Program-made: the position numbers and the translations under genes
Assembly: GCF_003945595.2 (NCBI RefSeq)
Contig: NW_024104365.1
Location: forward strand, 5,179,049 to 5,243,048
Source: Pipra filicauda
Lineage: Eukaryota; Chordata; Aves; Passeriformes; Pipridae
DNA: 64,000 bases
Direction of reading: 5' to 3'
Shown here: positions 40,036-50,589 of the stretch, piece by piece
Numbering within the stretch: position 1 is the first letter of the stretch
Layout of the letters: the number at the start of each line of letters is the position of its first letter
Notes under the pieces: generated by a model
Databases searched by the model: none
Told to the model about the DNA's origin: nothing
What the model saw: the letters and a program-made list of their open reading frames with translations, nothing else

Positions 40036-40626
40036 CTCTGTCCAACCCTCCTGCCATGGGCAAGGACACCTTCCACTAGACCAAGTCTCAAAGCTCCATC
40101 CAACCAGCCCTTGAACACTTCCACGGGTCAGACATCCACAGCTTCTCTGGGCCACCTGTTCCAGTGTCTCGCCCTCCTCACAGTAAAGAATTTCATCCTA
40201 ATATCTTAACTAAACCTGCACTCTTTCAGTTTGTAGCCATTCTCCCTTGTCCTATCACTACATGCTCTTGTCAAGAGTCCTTGGCTCCAGCCTTCTTGTA
40301 TGCTTTAGGTACCTAACTTTCCAGGATTGTTCAGGTACTGGAAGGCTGCTTTAAGGTCTCCAGGGATTCTTCTGCAGGCTGAACAACCCCAGCTCTCTCA
40401 TCCTGTCTTCATAGAGAGGTGCTCCAGACCTTGTGTCATCTTCGTGACCCTCTTCTGGACTTAATCCAATAGGTCCATGTCTTTGCTGTACTGGGGACCC
40501 CAGAGCTGGATGCAGTACTCCAGGTGGGCTCTCACCAAAGTGGAATAGAGCGACAAAATCACCTCTCTTGGCCTGCTGGCCATGTTACTTTTGATGCAGC
40601 CTAGGACATTCTTTTGATGCAGCCAG
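40036..40626 (-). mobile_element. CR1 LINE 3' fragment
   Basis: Antisense CR1 3' region reading in order: 'caaccctcctgccatgggca', 'cacttccacgggtcagacat', 'gtttgtagccattctccctt', 'ctgaacaaccccagctctct', 'agctggatgcagtactccag', 'gtgggctctcaccaaagtgg'. The 5' truncation at about 40626 is followed directly by an AT-rich repeat. No intact frame survives. Confidence 0.9.
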
Positions 40627-40694
40627 CATGTATATAGGGCATAGTAAATATATAGTATACATATATAGTATATCCTATATCTGTATGTGTATTA
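40627..40694. repeat. TATA-rich microsatellite flanking a CR1 5' end
   Basis: An imperfect (TA)n tract including taaatatatagtatacatat immediately beyond the truncated end of the CR1 copy at 40036-40626. Confidence 0.7.
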
Positions 40695-40979
40695 CCTGTA
40701 CATGTTGTGTGTCCACAAAGTATACTCTCTGCCTTAAGATGAAAGTGCAATTTTCTCTTCTTAGAAAAGAGGAGAAACATATGGCAGCAATAGGCTGCAG
40801 AACAGCAAGAAATACCTGTGTACTGTGCAGTACTAAGTCTGCATGGAATGCCTTTGGATCCCAGTGTGCTGTCGCGTGCTTCCCAGACAATCCACGACCA
40901 CATGGCTTGTGAAAGGCGTCACGTTCCTGTAGGGCAGCAGTTGCGTGGGGGGAGCACTGGCTGCATCTGTCATTATTTT

Positions 40980-41195
40980 CTTAGGTCCGTGCGCGTCTTT
41001 AACACCGAACAAAGGTTTCGACTCCCTCTTTCGGCAGGAACCGGTGTTGTCCCTCTCGCCCTGTGGCATCGTCGGAGTGGGCACTCCGTCCTTTGGGTTC
41101 TCTCCGACATAGGTACCCTGGCCCTGTGCAGCAGCCGGGGAGCTTCGGGAGGTTTGCACCCCAGGAGAGTTGGAGGCAAGGCAGGAGCAGCAGCC
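40980..41195. other. Small CpG-rich islet, unassigned
   Basis: About 215 bases have many CpG dinucleotides (gtgcgcgtc, tttcgac, aaccggtg, tcgtcgg, ctccgac). The islet sits between two CR1 fragments in otherwise CpG-poor DNA. Both strands are open across it (a plus frame 40818-41285 and a minus frame 40833-41159), but neither protein resembles a family I know. It could be a fragment of a GC-rich repeat or LTR, or a small promoter. Confidence 0.35.
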
Positions 41196-41350
41196 ATGCG
41201 GAGTCAGTGGAGAGGTATTGAAAAGACATGTAGCTATTGCACTTACGGGTGTGGTTTAGTGGTGGCCTTGGCAGTGCTCAGTTAATGGTTGGACTCAATT
41301 ATCTCAGAGGTCTTTTCCAACATAAATGACTCTGGGATTCTGTGCTTCTC
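41195..41350 (+). mobile_element. CR1 LINE extreme 3' end
   Basis: A short sense fragment: 'gaggtattgaaaagacatgt', then 'ggtttagtggtggccttggc', then 'gaggtcttttccaacataaa', ending with a degenerate ATTCTGTG-type tail (tgactctgggattctgtgct). It is severely 5'-truncated. Confidence 0.85.
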
Positions 41351-43014
41351 TGATTCCAAGGGTTTGCTGGCGAGTCAAAGCGTGGCAGAAGGCAGGAGCT
41401 GCTGGGGCAGGGGGCACAGTGAGCATCATGTGAGGAGCTTGGATTGAGCAGGTGAATTATGAAGAGTAGAAAAAGTATTGCTGTGCCTCTAGACAAAATG
41501 GTTTCTCTTCAATTTTAGTGAAATGCTCCATTTTCAAGCAGCCAGCAAGCTGGCCCAGGTGGGCAAGCTAGTCTGGGCAATACAAGTTCCTTAGCGTTCT
41601 CCTTTGCCCAGACTCCTCCTGACCCATTCTGCCCAAGTCCCTTCCCTCTCCATCCCATGGATGTTCCCTCAGCTCCAGCTAATTGCCTGCTGTCCCTGCG
41701 TGGGTATTCTAAAAAGCAAAGGGCCCAAGGCTGGCATCCATCCAGAGGAGGGAGGCAGGATCCCTTCTGCATTTGGCAGCACTGCACCCAACTGTTCACC
41801 TGTTTCCTACTCCAAAGGCTTCTACTGGTGCTAAGATGATGAAAGTACTTTTGTTAGTAAAATACTTGTGAGAAAAACGGAGTCCAATGAGGACCAAACA
41901 AGGTTATGTTTATATCAGACCACTGATATCTTTATACTATTACATCCCAGCTCTTCCTTGTCCGTTGTACCATACCTTTTAGGACAAAGGCTCTCTGCAG
42001 GCCAGAACTGAGGTTGGACCTGCTTTGAGGAGGGCTCAGATAGTCTGTGGAAAGGACATACTGGAGTTCCATTTCACCTGAATTATTTTAGGCATCCCTC
42101 TAAGTCAGCTTTCAGGATGCTACAGTTACCTATACCATAAGTAAAACCATCATCATCCAAAATCTCATTCATGCATATTTAAAACAATAAAGGACTGCAT
42201 GTGACTATTATTAACTTTCTAGGCATAATATTACCTTAAAGAATTATTTGTATTAATCAAAAGTCCATTCATGAAACTTCTTCAGGTATACTTTTCAGCA
42301 AAATAAAGCAGCTTTTTTTTCCTCTTTATGTCTCTGTGCATGTCTCTGTCCCTTCCAACCTCAAATAAAAGGTCAGACATCCCAGAAACTGTAAATCCTA
42401 CATGTACGTTTTGGTTTTTTTTTTTTTGTAGTCCAGTGACTTCAGAAAAAAGCCAAGGAGGATCCTGCCAACTTTGTCCTTGTTTCACAGGTACAAACCT
42501 CGACAGAAGCCTGATGTCTCAGGGCTCCGCCTTTTACTCTGGCAATAGTCACTCTTAACCTGCTTTTAGCAAAGCTCTTGGACTTGTCAGGGCACTGGCT
42601 TCAAGCAAAGGTCAGTCAAAGTCACATAAGGCCACCCTTAGTCCTCGTCCTCTTGTCCCTAATCCTCCACTCCCTTCAAATTAAGGAGTGGTGGGAAGGT
42701 TTCCCCAGTGAGTACATCCAGGGCAGGTTTGCAGCTGTGGGGCTGAGCTGGGAGGCAGGCCATCCCCACTATCCCCTTCCTAGCAGTGGGTCCTGGGGTG
42801 ACTGCAGTGCCCTCAGGTGTAAGGAAGAGCACTCTGGGGAAGAAGCAGCCATCCAAGTGGGAGGACACAGGCAGCAGCACTCCCAGGAGCTCTACAAATT
42901 CACATCCTCCCCCCTCTCATTTGAGAAAGGGCTTTTCCAGCAGCTCCCACAGGCCCCGCACTTACTGCTTACCCCACACAGAGCCCGGGTACAGGAGTGG
43001 GATGCTGAGCAGGG
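41351..43014. other. Intergenic, no gene recognised
   Basis: Spacer between the CR1 fragment and the end of the GPCR transcript. Open frames on both strands (for example 42578-43087) are not convincing as proteins. A T run lies at 42415-42428. Confidence 0.55.
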
Positions 43015-43031
43015 AGAGAGCAGAGGTGCTG

Positions 43032-43037
43032 TTTATT
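43032..43037 (-). terminator. Candidate poly(A) signal of the GPCR gene
   Basis: AATAAA on the minus strand lies about 540 bases beyond the GPCR stop codon. This implies a 3' UTR of about 560 bases (to about 43015). It is a candidate only, because other signals could be used. Confidence 0.4.
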
Positions 43038-43577
43038 TGTGGCAGAAAGGAGCTATAGGCCATTTTCTGCATGGAAGTAACATCTGAGACTTCTCTTGAA
43101 GTGCCCAGAGCCTGACTACTCCATGTAGGCTGCCCTGAGGCTTGCAGGGATGCTGCTCCAGTACTCCAGGGGCAGTGCAAGGGAAGGAGACAGAGGGACG
43201 GCCATGGTGGCTACCAGCAGCCCCCAGACCCATGGGGGATGTGGGACAGGCATGGGAAAGGGGTGCAGCGCAGTGCTGGGAAACATCCAGCTGGGTTTGC
43301 CAGCCAGAGCAGCTGCATTAGTTGCCTTCTGTGCGGCTGGGATGAAAATTTGTCTCTCTGTGCTCCAGGATGGCAGGTGCAAGTGTAGCAGTGCTGAGCA
43401 CAGACCTGTGCAGAGCCAGGCAGAGCTGTGTCCCAGACAGGTTGGCTTTGTGGGAGCCCCTGGCTCTAGACACGGGAGCAAGGAAGCTTGTTGAAGGTGC
43501 TGGTCCTGCAGCTCAACTCTGGTTCCTGCTGTCAGGGATGGTCCATAGGCCAGAGCAAAAGGGAATGGGTTGTGCTG

Positions 43578-44636
43578 CTAGACAGAGGTGGAGCCAGGGG
43601 GCTGGCTGTTGCTGTTGCTCTCAGAGGGGGTCTTGGCAGTAGAGGAGGTAGCCAGCGAGCCGCTGTTCCTGAAGATGCGGAGCAGCCTCCTCTTGTAGCC
43701 TCGGAAGGCGAAGAAGTAGATGATGGGGTCAATGCAGCAGTTGAAGTTCATGAATGCCACAGTGACTTGCAGCGACATCTTGAAGGCTTGCTGCTCACGG
43801 CAGGATGGCTGGTAGAGGATCTTCCTGACCATGAACTGGACAATGTTGAGGTGGTAGGGACTGAAGCAGAGCAGGACAGCCAGCAGCACCATCAGGATGA
43901 CAGTGAAGGCCCGGTGGTGGTGCCCGTTCTTCACCGTCAGTGGGTTCTCCTTGGCTGTCTGACAGAGTTTGAGGTTGATCCTCACATAGCACACCAAGAT
44001 GATGCCAACAGGCAGGAAGAAGCCAAGCACGCAGGCCACCAGGAGCAGGTAGGGCAGCTTGGGAATCTCCTCGAAGTTGAAGTACTCCATGCACGTCAGC
44101 TTGTCCCCCATCCTCCGTGTCATGGGCCGCAGAAGCAGTGGCGCCGTCTGCAGGAACACCAAGGACCAGATGAGGACACAGATGCTCCTGGCACGGCTCA
44201 TCTTCCGAATCCTGCCGGGGTGCCTGGTGCGCACCACAGCAATGTAGCGGTCCACGCTCACACAGGTCATGAAGTAGATGCTCACATAGGTGTTCATGTA
44301 GAAAATGAAAGCTGTGGCCCGACAGAACCAGTCCCCAAAGGGCCAATCAGACTCCAGGATGTAGTAGGCAATCCTGCCTGGCAGTGCCAGGGTGAAGAGG
44401 GCATCGGAGAGGGCCAAGTTCACCAGGTAAAGGTCAGTGGAGTTGAGTTTCTTCTTCCTGCTCTGGAAGGTGATACAGAGAGCCAGGACATTCCCACAGG
44501 CGCCAAACACCAGCAGGGTGGTGTAGAAGAGGGAGAAGGTGACTTTGGTAGAGAAGTGGTGGTTGTGCACATTGCAGCTGCTTTGGTTGCCAAAGGTGAG
44601 GTTGGTGGGCGGGAACGTGGCCTCCACAACAGCCAT
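43578..44636 (-). CDS. GPR183-like: GPR183 (EBI2)-like class A G-protein-coupled receptor, 352 aa
   Basis: An intact single-exon seven-helix receptor. Visible class A landmarks: N-glycosylation sites at N12 and N17; GACGNVL with N49 (TM1); LVNLALSD with D78 (TM2); C105 before TM3 and C182 in loop 2 for the disulphide; D129-R130-Y131; W157 (TM4); P209 (TM5); FSPYH with P260 (TM6); and D303-P-x-x-Y307 (TM7). Segments shared with GPR183 include RIAYY, FYxNTY, TCMEYxNFEE, TAKxNPLT and MNFNCCxDPxIYFFAxxGYKR. In human GPR183 the oxysterol 7alpha,25-dihydroxycholesterol is reported to contact R87, Y112, Y116 and Y260; the equivalents R88, Y113, Y117 and Y261 are all present here. The N-terminus and Ser/Thr-rich tail, which lacks cysteine, differ strongly, so it is probably a paralogue rather than the usual GPR183. 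The start has a good context (gaaATGG). It lies antisense downstream of UBAC2, whose mammalian introns house GPR18 and GPR183. Confidence 0.93.
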   Translation of the reverse strand: MAVVEATFPPTNLTFGNQSSCNVHNHHFSTKVTFSLFYTTLLVFGACGNVLALCITFQSRKKKLNSTDLYLVNLALSDALFTLALPGRIAYYILESDWPFGDWFCRATAFIFYMNTYVSIYFMTCVSVDRYIAVVRTRHPGRIRKMSRARSICVLIWSLVFLQTAPLLLRPMTRRMGDKLTCMEYFNFEEIPKLPYLLLVACVLGFFLPVGIILVCYVRINLKLCQTAKENPLTVKNGHHHRAFTVILMVLLAVLLCFSPYHLNIVQFMVRKILYQPSCREQQAFKMSLQVTVAFMNFNCCIDPIIYFFAFRGYKRRLLRIFRNSGSLATSSTAKTPSESNSNSQPPGSTSV

Positions 44637-45206
44637 TTCTGTGGTGCCTCACAGGCTCTTGCCCTCTCCCTTGGAATAAGAACAGACATGAAACTTGTAG
44701 CTTATTGATAACAGGAGTGGCACCCTTAGAGCTGGCCCCCATCACAAATCAAAAGGTCTGTCCTCTGCTCCTGCCACCCCCCCTGGCAGCACACAGCTCG
44801 AGTCATTTGGAAAAATGCTTCTCTTGTGATTTTGATGTGAGCATCTCAACAGGGGCTGTGACTCATTCTCGTCTTCTTATCACTAGCTCCTCTTATTTTT
44901 GTATTTTTGGGGGGTTTTTGTTTGTTTTTTTTTTAAGTCCAATCCATACAAGAAAGGACTGGGGATACTGGGGAGGGGAACTGTCTGTCACACAAGGAAG
45001 GTCTCAAACTCATCTAGTGGCAGTCATGTCATTTACTCGTTACTGTGAAGGGAATGGGGAGCTTCATTGATAAAGTGGAGGGGCTGGGGGACCAGGGGGC
45101 CTGAGGAGACCAGCCCGCAGAGGTGCTGAGGAGCACCTTCACAACTCTCCGGCGGGACCAAAGCAGGAACAAAACTGAAGAAATTCAAAGAGAGGAAAAA
45201 ACTAAC
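44637..45206 (-). other. Probable 5' UTR intron and leader of the GPCR gene
   Basis: On the minus strand a candidate acceptor, ctgttcttattccaag, ends at 44670 (exon resuming at 44669), 33 bases before the start codon. A candidate donor, AAG|gttagt, lies at 45206-45205 next to the CpG island. Together they would define an intron of about 540 bases between a noncoding first exon and the coding exon, an arrangement common for this receptor class. This is inferred from motifs only. Confidence 0.35.
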
Positions 45207-45239
45207 CTTCCCCGATAAAAACCCAAGCCTTACCCAAAA

Positions 45240-45720
45240 AACCCAGCCTTTCCCAAAAATCCCGCACGCCGTGCCCGTTAGCTCAGGGAGCTGGGAACAC
45301 CGCGGCACCGACCCCCCGCTCCCCGCACGCCCTCCCGCCGCTCGCCCCGCTTTGGGCACCCCGAGGACAGCGGGGCCCCCTCCACTGCGGGGCTGCAGCA
45401 GCTGCCGGGACGCGCCCCCCGCCCTTCTCTCACCGCACGCTGCCACCGCCGGGCTCCGCTCTGCAGCAGCCGCTGCACCGGGCGGGACGGGACGGACGGA
45501 CGGACGGCGCTGCTTCCCGCCCGCGGCGGCGGCGACCCCCGAGGGGCTGAGATGCTCACACGCACACGCACGAAAGAGAAATCGGGGCCTCCTCCTCCTC
45601 TTCCTCCTCCTCCTCCCTCCCGACTTTTGAGGGGCGGCGGGCGAGGAACCTCTTGCCCTCGACTTGCACTCGGGCTCCCCAGCCGTGTTAGCTCCTCCCG
45701 GGATTCGCTCACATTACAAA
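45240..45720 (-). promoter_or_regulatory. CpG island, likely promoter and first exon of the GPCR gene
   Basis: The strongest CpG concentration in the window. It includes cccgcccgcggcggcggcga and a short GACG tandem (cgggacggacggacggacgg), followed by a CTC-rich tract (about 45588-45620). It lies about 0.6-1.1 kb upstream of the receptor start on the receptor's side. I infer it is the promoter and noncoding first exon. It could be bidirectional, since CpG islands often are. Open frames across it (for example 45278-45712 minus) are products of GC richness, not proteins. Confidence 0.6.
45312..45350 (-). promoter_or_regulatory. Potential G-quadruplex inside the CpG island
   Basis: The plus strand has C runs ccccccgctccccgcacgcc followed by ctccc and cccc. 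The minus strand therefore has at least four runs of three or more G with loops of 1-7 bases, the canonical quadruplex pattern. It falls in the presumed 5' UTR or promoter of the receptor gene. Confidence 0.5.
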
Positions 45721-45751
45721 AGCACCGTGAGGTTTGGGGGTTTGGGTTTTT

Positions 45752-45800
45752 GCTGTTTTTTGTTTTGTTTTGTTTTTTTTTTTTCTTTCTTTTTTTCTCT
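45752..45800. repeat. T-rich low-complexity tract
   Basis: A run dominated by T with single G or C interruptions (ttttttgttttgttttgttt, then a long T run and ctttctttttttctc) directly flanks the CpG island. It may be an antisense poly(A)-like tail or a simple repeat. Confidence 0.7.
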
Positions 45801-46592
45801 TAGGGTTAGTAAAACTGTGTGTTCTTTCTGGGTGGGGTTTTTTTTTCTTTCGGTGTGAGAGGCATGCTGCTGCCGCGGAGGATATTCTCAGTAGTGGCTG
45901 TGCTGGAGAAGATAAATGACTGTACCTGCGCGGCAATCGCTCCCGACATCTGAGCCGACTTCGAGTTTTACTCTGAGAAGTTATACAAGGATGCAAAATG
46001 CAACTGAACAATGAAAACAGCCTCAGCTCTGATTCACGTGCAGTCCTGATGGCTCACCCCTGAGGCACGTATATATGGCCACGGAAGCATGATCGGACCA
46101 TGGCACCTTTCCAACAAAGTTGCGGCAGACCTCCCTCGGAGCTTATTGTGCCCGTGGCTGTACCTGGCTCCCCAGGCTGTGGTGAAGCCCAGCTTTGCCT
46201 TTCGTACACACATGGAGAGACCACCAGGCACAGCTCCTTAGGGCAGAGGCTAATCTGAGTGGAACGAGACAATTTGCCCTTAGTGGAAAAAAATTGTTGT
46301 TACTAAGATAACATATTGTGTGGTGGATGCTGGGCAAAGCCCCTTGCCTCAGCTGGGGTTCTCGGGGCAGGCTCTGCCCCCACGGGGTGCAGAGCAGTGG
46401 AGGGCTGTGATTTACCCCACGGCCCTATGTGTGTGTCTTACAGTGTGCAGAGAGTACTTTCCTTCCCAGCACTTCCTAAAATGTTTGCAGAAGCGCAGCC
46501 TACACCATGACCAGCAGGACGGTCTTCCCCACAGTGGCTACTTTACTGGAGAACACTGGGGTTCTCAAATTCCAAAAGGATTTTTTATGCTC

Positions 46593-46650
46593 TTTTTAGT
46601 GGTTTTAAGCTGTTGGGTTTTTAGTGGTTTTAAGCTGTTGGGTTTTTAGT
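46593..46650. repeat. 25-bp tandem repeat, two full copies plus a partial third
   Basis: The unit begins tttttagtggttttaagctg and ends ttggg. Exact copies lie at 46593-46617 and 46618-46642, and a third begins at 46643 before diverging into a GGT/GAT repeat. It is a young minisatellite-like duplication, probably variable in length. Confidence 0.9.
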
Positions 46651-49600
46651 GGTGGTGGTGATGATCTTGCTTGTTTCCTTTTTTTCCCCTCCCAAAAACT
46701 CCTAATACACTAGGAAATTCCCATCATGGGGCGTTCAGGATGCTACTGAAAAATACTGAAGCTAAGAAATGTCAAGGTTAAGATTACAGTTAAGCTTAAC
46801 TTATATTTCCCTCTGAGCTAGTAAAGCCCAACTAATTATTTAATTGCATATTATTTCTAATGTTTTAAAACAGTGATATCAAACGCAGTACTAATCTGTG
46901 TACCCATGTACCATGAGTCATTTGTATAGAAATTACACAGTGTGTGATATCGCCATGAATTTACTACAAGTTGAAGGTACCTAGCAAGAGTAATAGTGAA
47001 AATTTGCTAATAAGCATCTGTGAGTGGAGATACTTCTGTTGCTTGGGGGGTTATATCACACAGAGGGAAAGGTCTGCTAGTAATAGAATAACTGCTGGGT
47101 AAATTATTCAAAATATTCCTTAGTAAGATGGGGGTTTTCTACATGCACATCTGTCAAGACTTAAGCTAATCAGGCTTGTGTAGGGCTCATATGTTGTTGA
47201 GCTGTTTCATCATGATGGTGAAAAAACAGCCAATGGATGTAACAGTAGAGAACTGTTATCTCTACAGATATTCCGAGCCCACACCGGTGAGTGGATTCAG
47301 GGCTATTCTCTCATCTCCCTAAAGCACTGCATGACAAACAGCTGCAGCTGAAATAAATACTGGTCACACAAATTCAGGGGTCACTATGCCACTGATGGGG
47401 CTTCTGGCTGCCTTCCTTATGAGAGTTTCATCTCCACATATTAACACCGTCAAGGAAACAAATCTGGGATGAAGCTGGGCAAAACACCATTGGCTTCCAG
47501 CCAGGTGCCTGCAATGCCTCGAGCTGGTCACCATCACCAGGGCTCGGCAATGATGGATGGGGCGGTTTGTGATGCAAATTCATGCTCGGGACTTTTCCGA
47601 GCAAACATCCCCCATATACAATCCCTCCGGTCCCTTGGGCTCTGAGGGCACGCAGGCACTAAAAAGAGAGCTGCAGATCCCAGAGGGGGAATCACGTGCT
47701 GATAACCCAGTGGCACCAGTACCTGGCACCTGCCTGCGCGTGGGGGGCTTCTCGTGGGAGCCAATGGGAGTGGGACGGCATTGCTGTGTCAAAAGAGGGC
47801 CCGAATAAAGGGAGATCCAAAGGGTCTCAGCCTCTGTGCAGAGGAGGGAGATGGCCCAAATGGCAACACCAGCCTCGAAACAGATTGAGGAGCCCAAAGG
47901 TCTAGGTCACAACCTCATCTAGGGACTTGGGAATAAGGAGGGAAAACAGTGCTCTCTGCCTGATTTTATTTTTCTTTTTGCAATGCAGAAGAAAGGAAGT
48001 GGGTTCTTTTGTGCAAAACATTGCTCCTGCCCTGTGTGCAGCAGGTGCTGTGCTACAGGAGTGCAGCCCAGCTCCACCCGTTTGCACGGCCCCACCAAGC
48101 CCAGCAGTGCTGAACCGCACTGTGCTGCACCACAGGCAACAGCTCCTTTGGGTGGGGGAGAGGGGCTGAGGGGATCCACTTCTCAGCTGGTGGGCCCCAG
48201 TTTCTGCCTCTGCAACACTGGGTGTGCTGAGAAGGGATCCCCCAAGACAGTGCAGAGAAGCCCTGTCCAGCCCAGTTTGCAGCCATCTCCTTTAGGAGAT
48301 ATTGACCTTCACTGAACCCAGTGGTTGGATGGAATGTGGTATGAGATTTGAGTAGTGAGGTTCAACTTCAAAACTGGGACCAGGTTTTCTTCTGTTGTGT
48401 CCATGTTTGCACGAAGACAGTTTTCCTCGGGCCTGGCAGGGACTACGCAGAATACCACAGCCTGGGTACTCATCCCAGGGCCAAGTGGGACCTCCTGTCC
48501 CAGGGTGTCCCTGCTGCCAGAGAGTCGGCCAAGGCATGGGGGACACCTCCTGTGGGAGTCCTGTGCTAACACTCAGCATAGAGATTCTCTTTTCTGACAT
48601 GTGCATCATGGTCATTAACTATAACCTGACTCCAGACAGACAGCCACCCCATGCTACTTTTCAGAGCCAGATGTTGGGTATTTCAGGACAGATGTGCACC
48701 TCTGAGTCACTGGGGCTCCTCTCACATCATCCTCACAGGGGATGTTGCTCTCTGCAGTCCCATGAAGGCTCCCTGCAGTCTCCTTTCCCTCCTGGAGACC
48801 TCATAATGGATATTGCTTCCCAGCCCAGCAGAAAAGCCAGGCCACAGCTCCTCCTCTGGGCGCAAGTCCTTCAGGCTATCAGCTGTGAGCCCAGCTGTGG
48901 TGATGGCTGTGGCAGGCAAGGAAGGCTCACAAAGAGCTGTAAGAACCATGCCAGGCAGGCATATGCCCTCACACGTGCTGGGAGATCTATCGCTGGGCTT
49001 CCTCCTGAACCATCTTTGGGGTTCAAAGCCACACTTGGGGGTGCTGAGGCAGTTGTTTACATCTGGTGGGGTTTCCCAAAGTTGAGAGATGATTGGAGCT
49101 GGACTTTCTGAGGGCAAGGCAGCATAACAAATGAGGCAACAGCCCCTTCACGGAGAGACAGCAGGACGTTTGCGCCTCCTCTTTCCATTGTATCATCACC
49201 TCTCCCTCTTTGCTTTCCTCATCGATTTTGGTTACCTTTTCTCTCTTTTAGTGCAAAACATCTTCAGGAAGCTTTGGTAGACACAAAAATCTCAGTTCCA
49301 GGTGCTTTCAATTTCAATGCAAGAAGCAGGGATTTTCCACAGCTCAGCCCCTGTATCTCAAGTCACCATTAGTCACCCAGTAGTAGAACAGAAATTGGGA
49401 GAACCTCTGATTGTAACATCCACCTGTCTATTCAATAACAGCAGCTATGTGGGGAGGACAATGTTTGAGAGGCTTTAGCTCAAGATTATGGGAATTGTAG
49501 AGAAAGCAAAAATCTGAAGATTCCTACCAATTTGTGATAAAAATCTCAAGAAAACAATTACTGGAGTTTCGATATGTTTGAAACCTAATCTGGCTCTAAA

Positions 49601-50589
49601 TCTAAGTGGGAAATGCTGAATAACAAACCAGCTGAAATCAGCTTCTGCGTGACATGTTGGACTTCATTCTGCACGTGTAGCACAGCTTTGGAAATGATGT
49701 TGCAGCATCAAGTCACGACACAGTCGGAGGAGCAGAACAAGTCACTCCAACATCCTGAGCAGTAGAACTCAACACAGCAGCAGGCAGCTGCTTCCTTCCA
49801 CATCCCCTTGACTTCAGTCCCAAAATGTGAGCAAAAAGCCTCGTATGGGGGCCATGCAACCACCATGGTTTCCAGGTGCCCATAGTCTCCCTGAGCCTGG
49901 CTGCAGGGACAGGGTAGGTGTGCTAACAGGGGCAACTCTTAGTCATGAAGGTTGGGACACCTTGGTAGGAGAAATACCAATGAAATTCACAATCTTAAAT
50001 AACTTCCTCCAGTGAGCACGAAAGGCACTTGCTCCCACGCTGCACTGTGACTTAGAAGCTCCATTTTGATTTTGCAGGAATAAGATGAAAGTTTTCTTGG
50101 TATCTGATTTCCGTGGTTAAAAACAATGTTTAAATGCTTGTTAAAAACACACAATCATAAGGCAAGTTTGTAGAACTGAGGTCCTATTTTTATCTGGTTT
50201 TCTCTTATGACATGGCCACATATGCTATACAAGCACACACACGTTTGTAATGCAAAGCTACGACATGAACAAGAGCAACTGGCACAGAAGATGAACACAA
50301 AATGCAGAAATGAGAGTTCGTGATAGAGAAAGTGCCAAAAACACTTCTTAATTCAGTCTGGATCTCCATGATCCTTTACAACAATTTCTCTTGGAAAGAC
50401 ATCTTCATATTTTGTGAATTGTATTTTTTTTCTTAATTTCCATTTATTCTTTGCATTCAGTGTTTAGGCTATGTTGTGGCCAGGTTTTGGGCATGTTTAA
50501 CACATACGAGGTAAATCCTATGGCATGTGGAAAAATTAGCATTCTCATGAGCATTTCTGTGGGGCGCTCAGTTCAGTGCACCAACGCCT
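46651..50589. other. Intergenic, no gene recognised
   Basis: About 3.9 kb. It is AT-rich to about 47,300, then has higher GC at about 47,450-49,150, where overlapping open frames occur on both strands (for example 48395-49111 plus and 48722-49117 minus). None shows a recognisable domain or splice-consistent conservation, so I treat them as chance frames in GC-richer DNA. Confidence 0.55.

Noticed and set aside
43488..44708. 406-codon plus-strand open frame, the longest in the window
   Set aside because: It is antisense to the intact GPCR. The encoded protein is rich in His, Gln, Glu and Gly with no domain, as expected from the complement of a hydrophobic receptor gene.
45278..45712. 144-codon minus frame and 119-codon plus frame in the CpG island
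   Set aside because: Low-complexity Arg/Gly/Pro/Ala products of GC-rich promoter DNA, with no conserved motif.
48395..49117. Overlapping plus (238 codons) and minus (131 codons) open frames
   Set aside because: No recognisable domain, both strands open, composition-driven; no splice or codon evidence favouring either.
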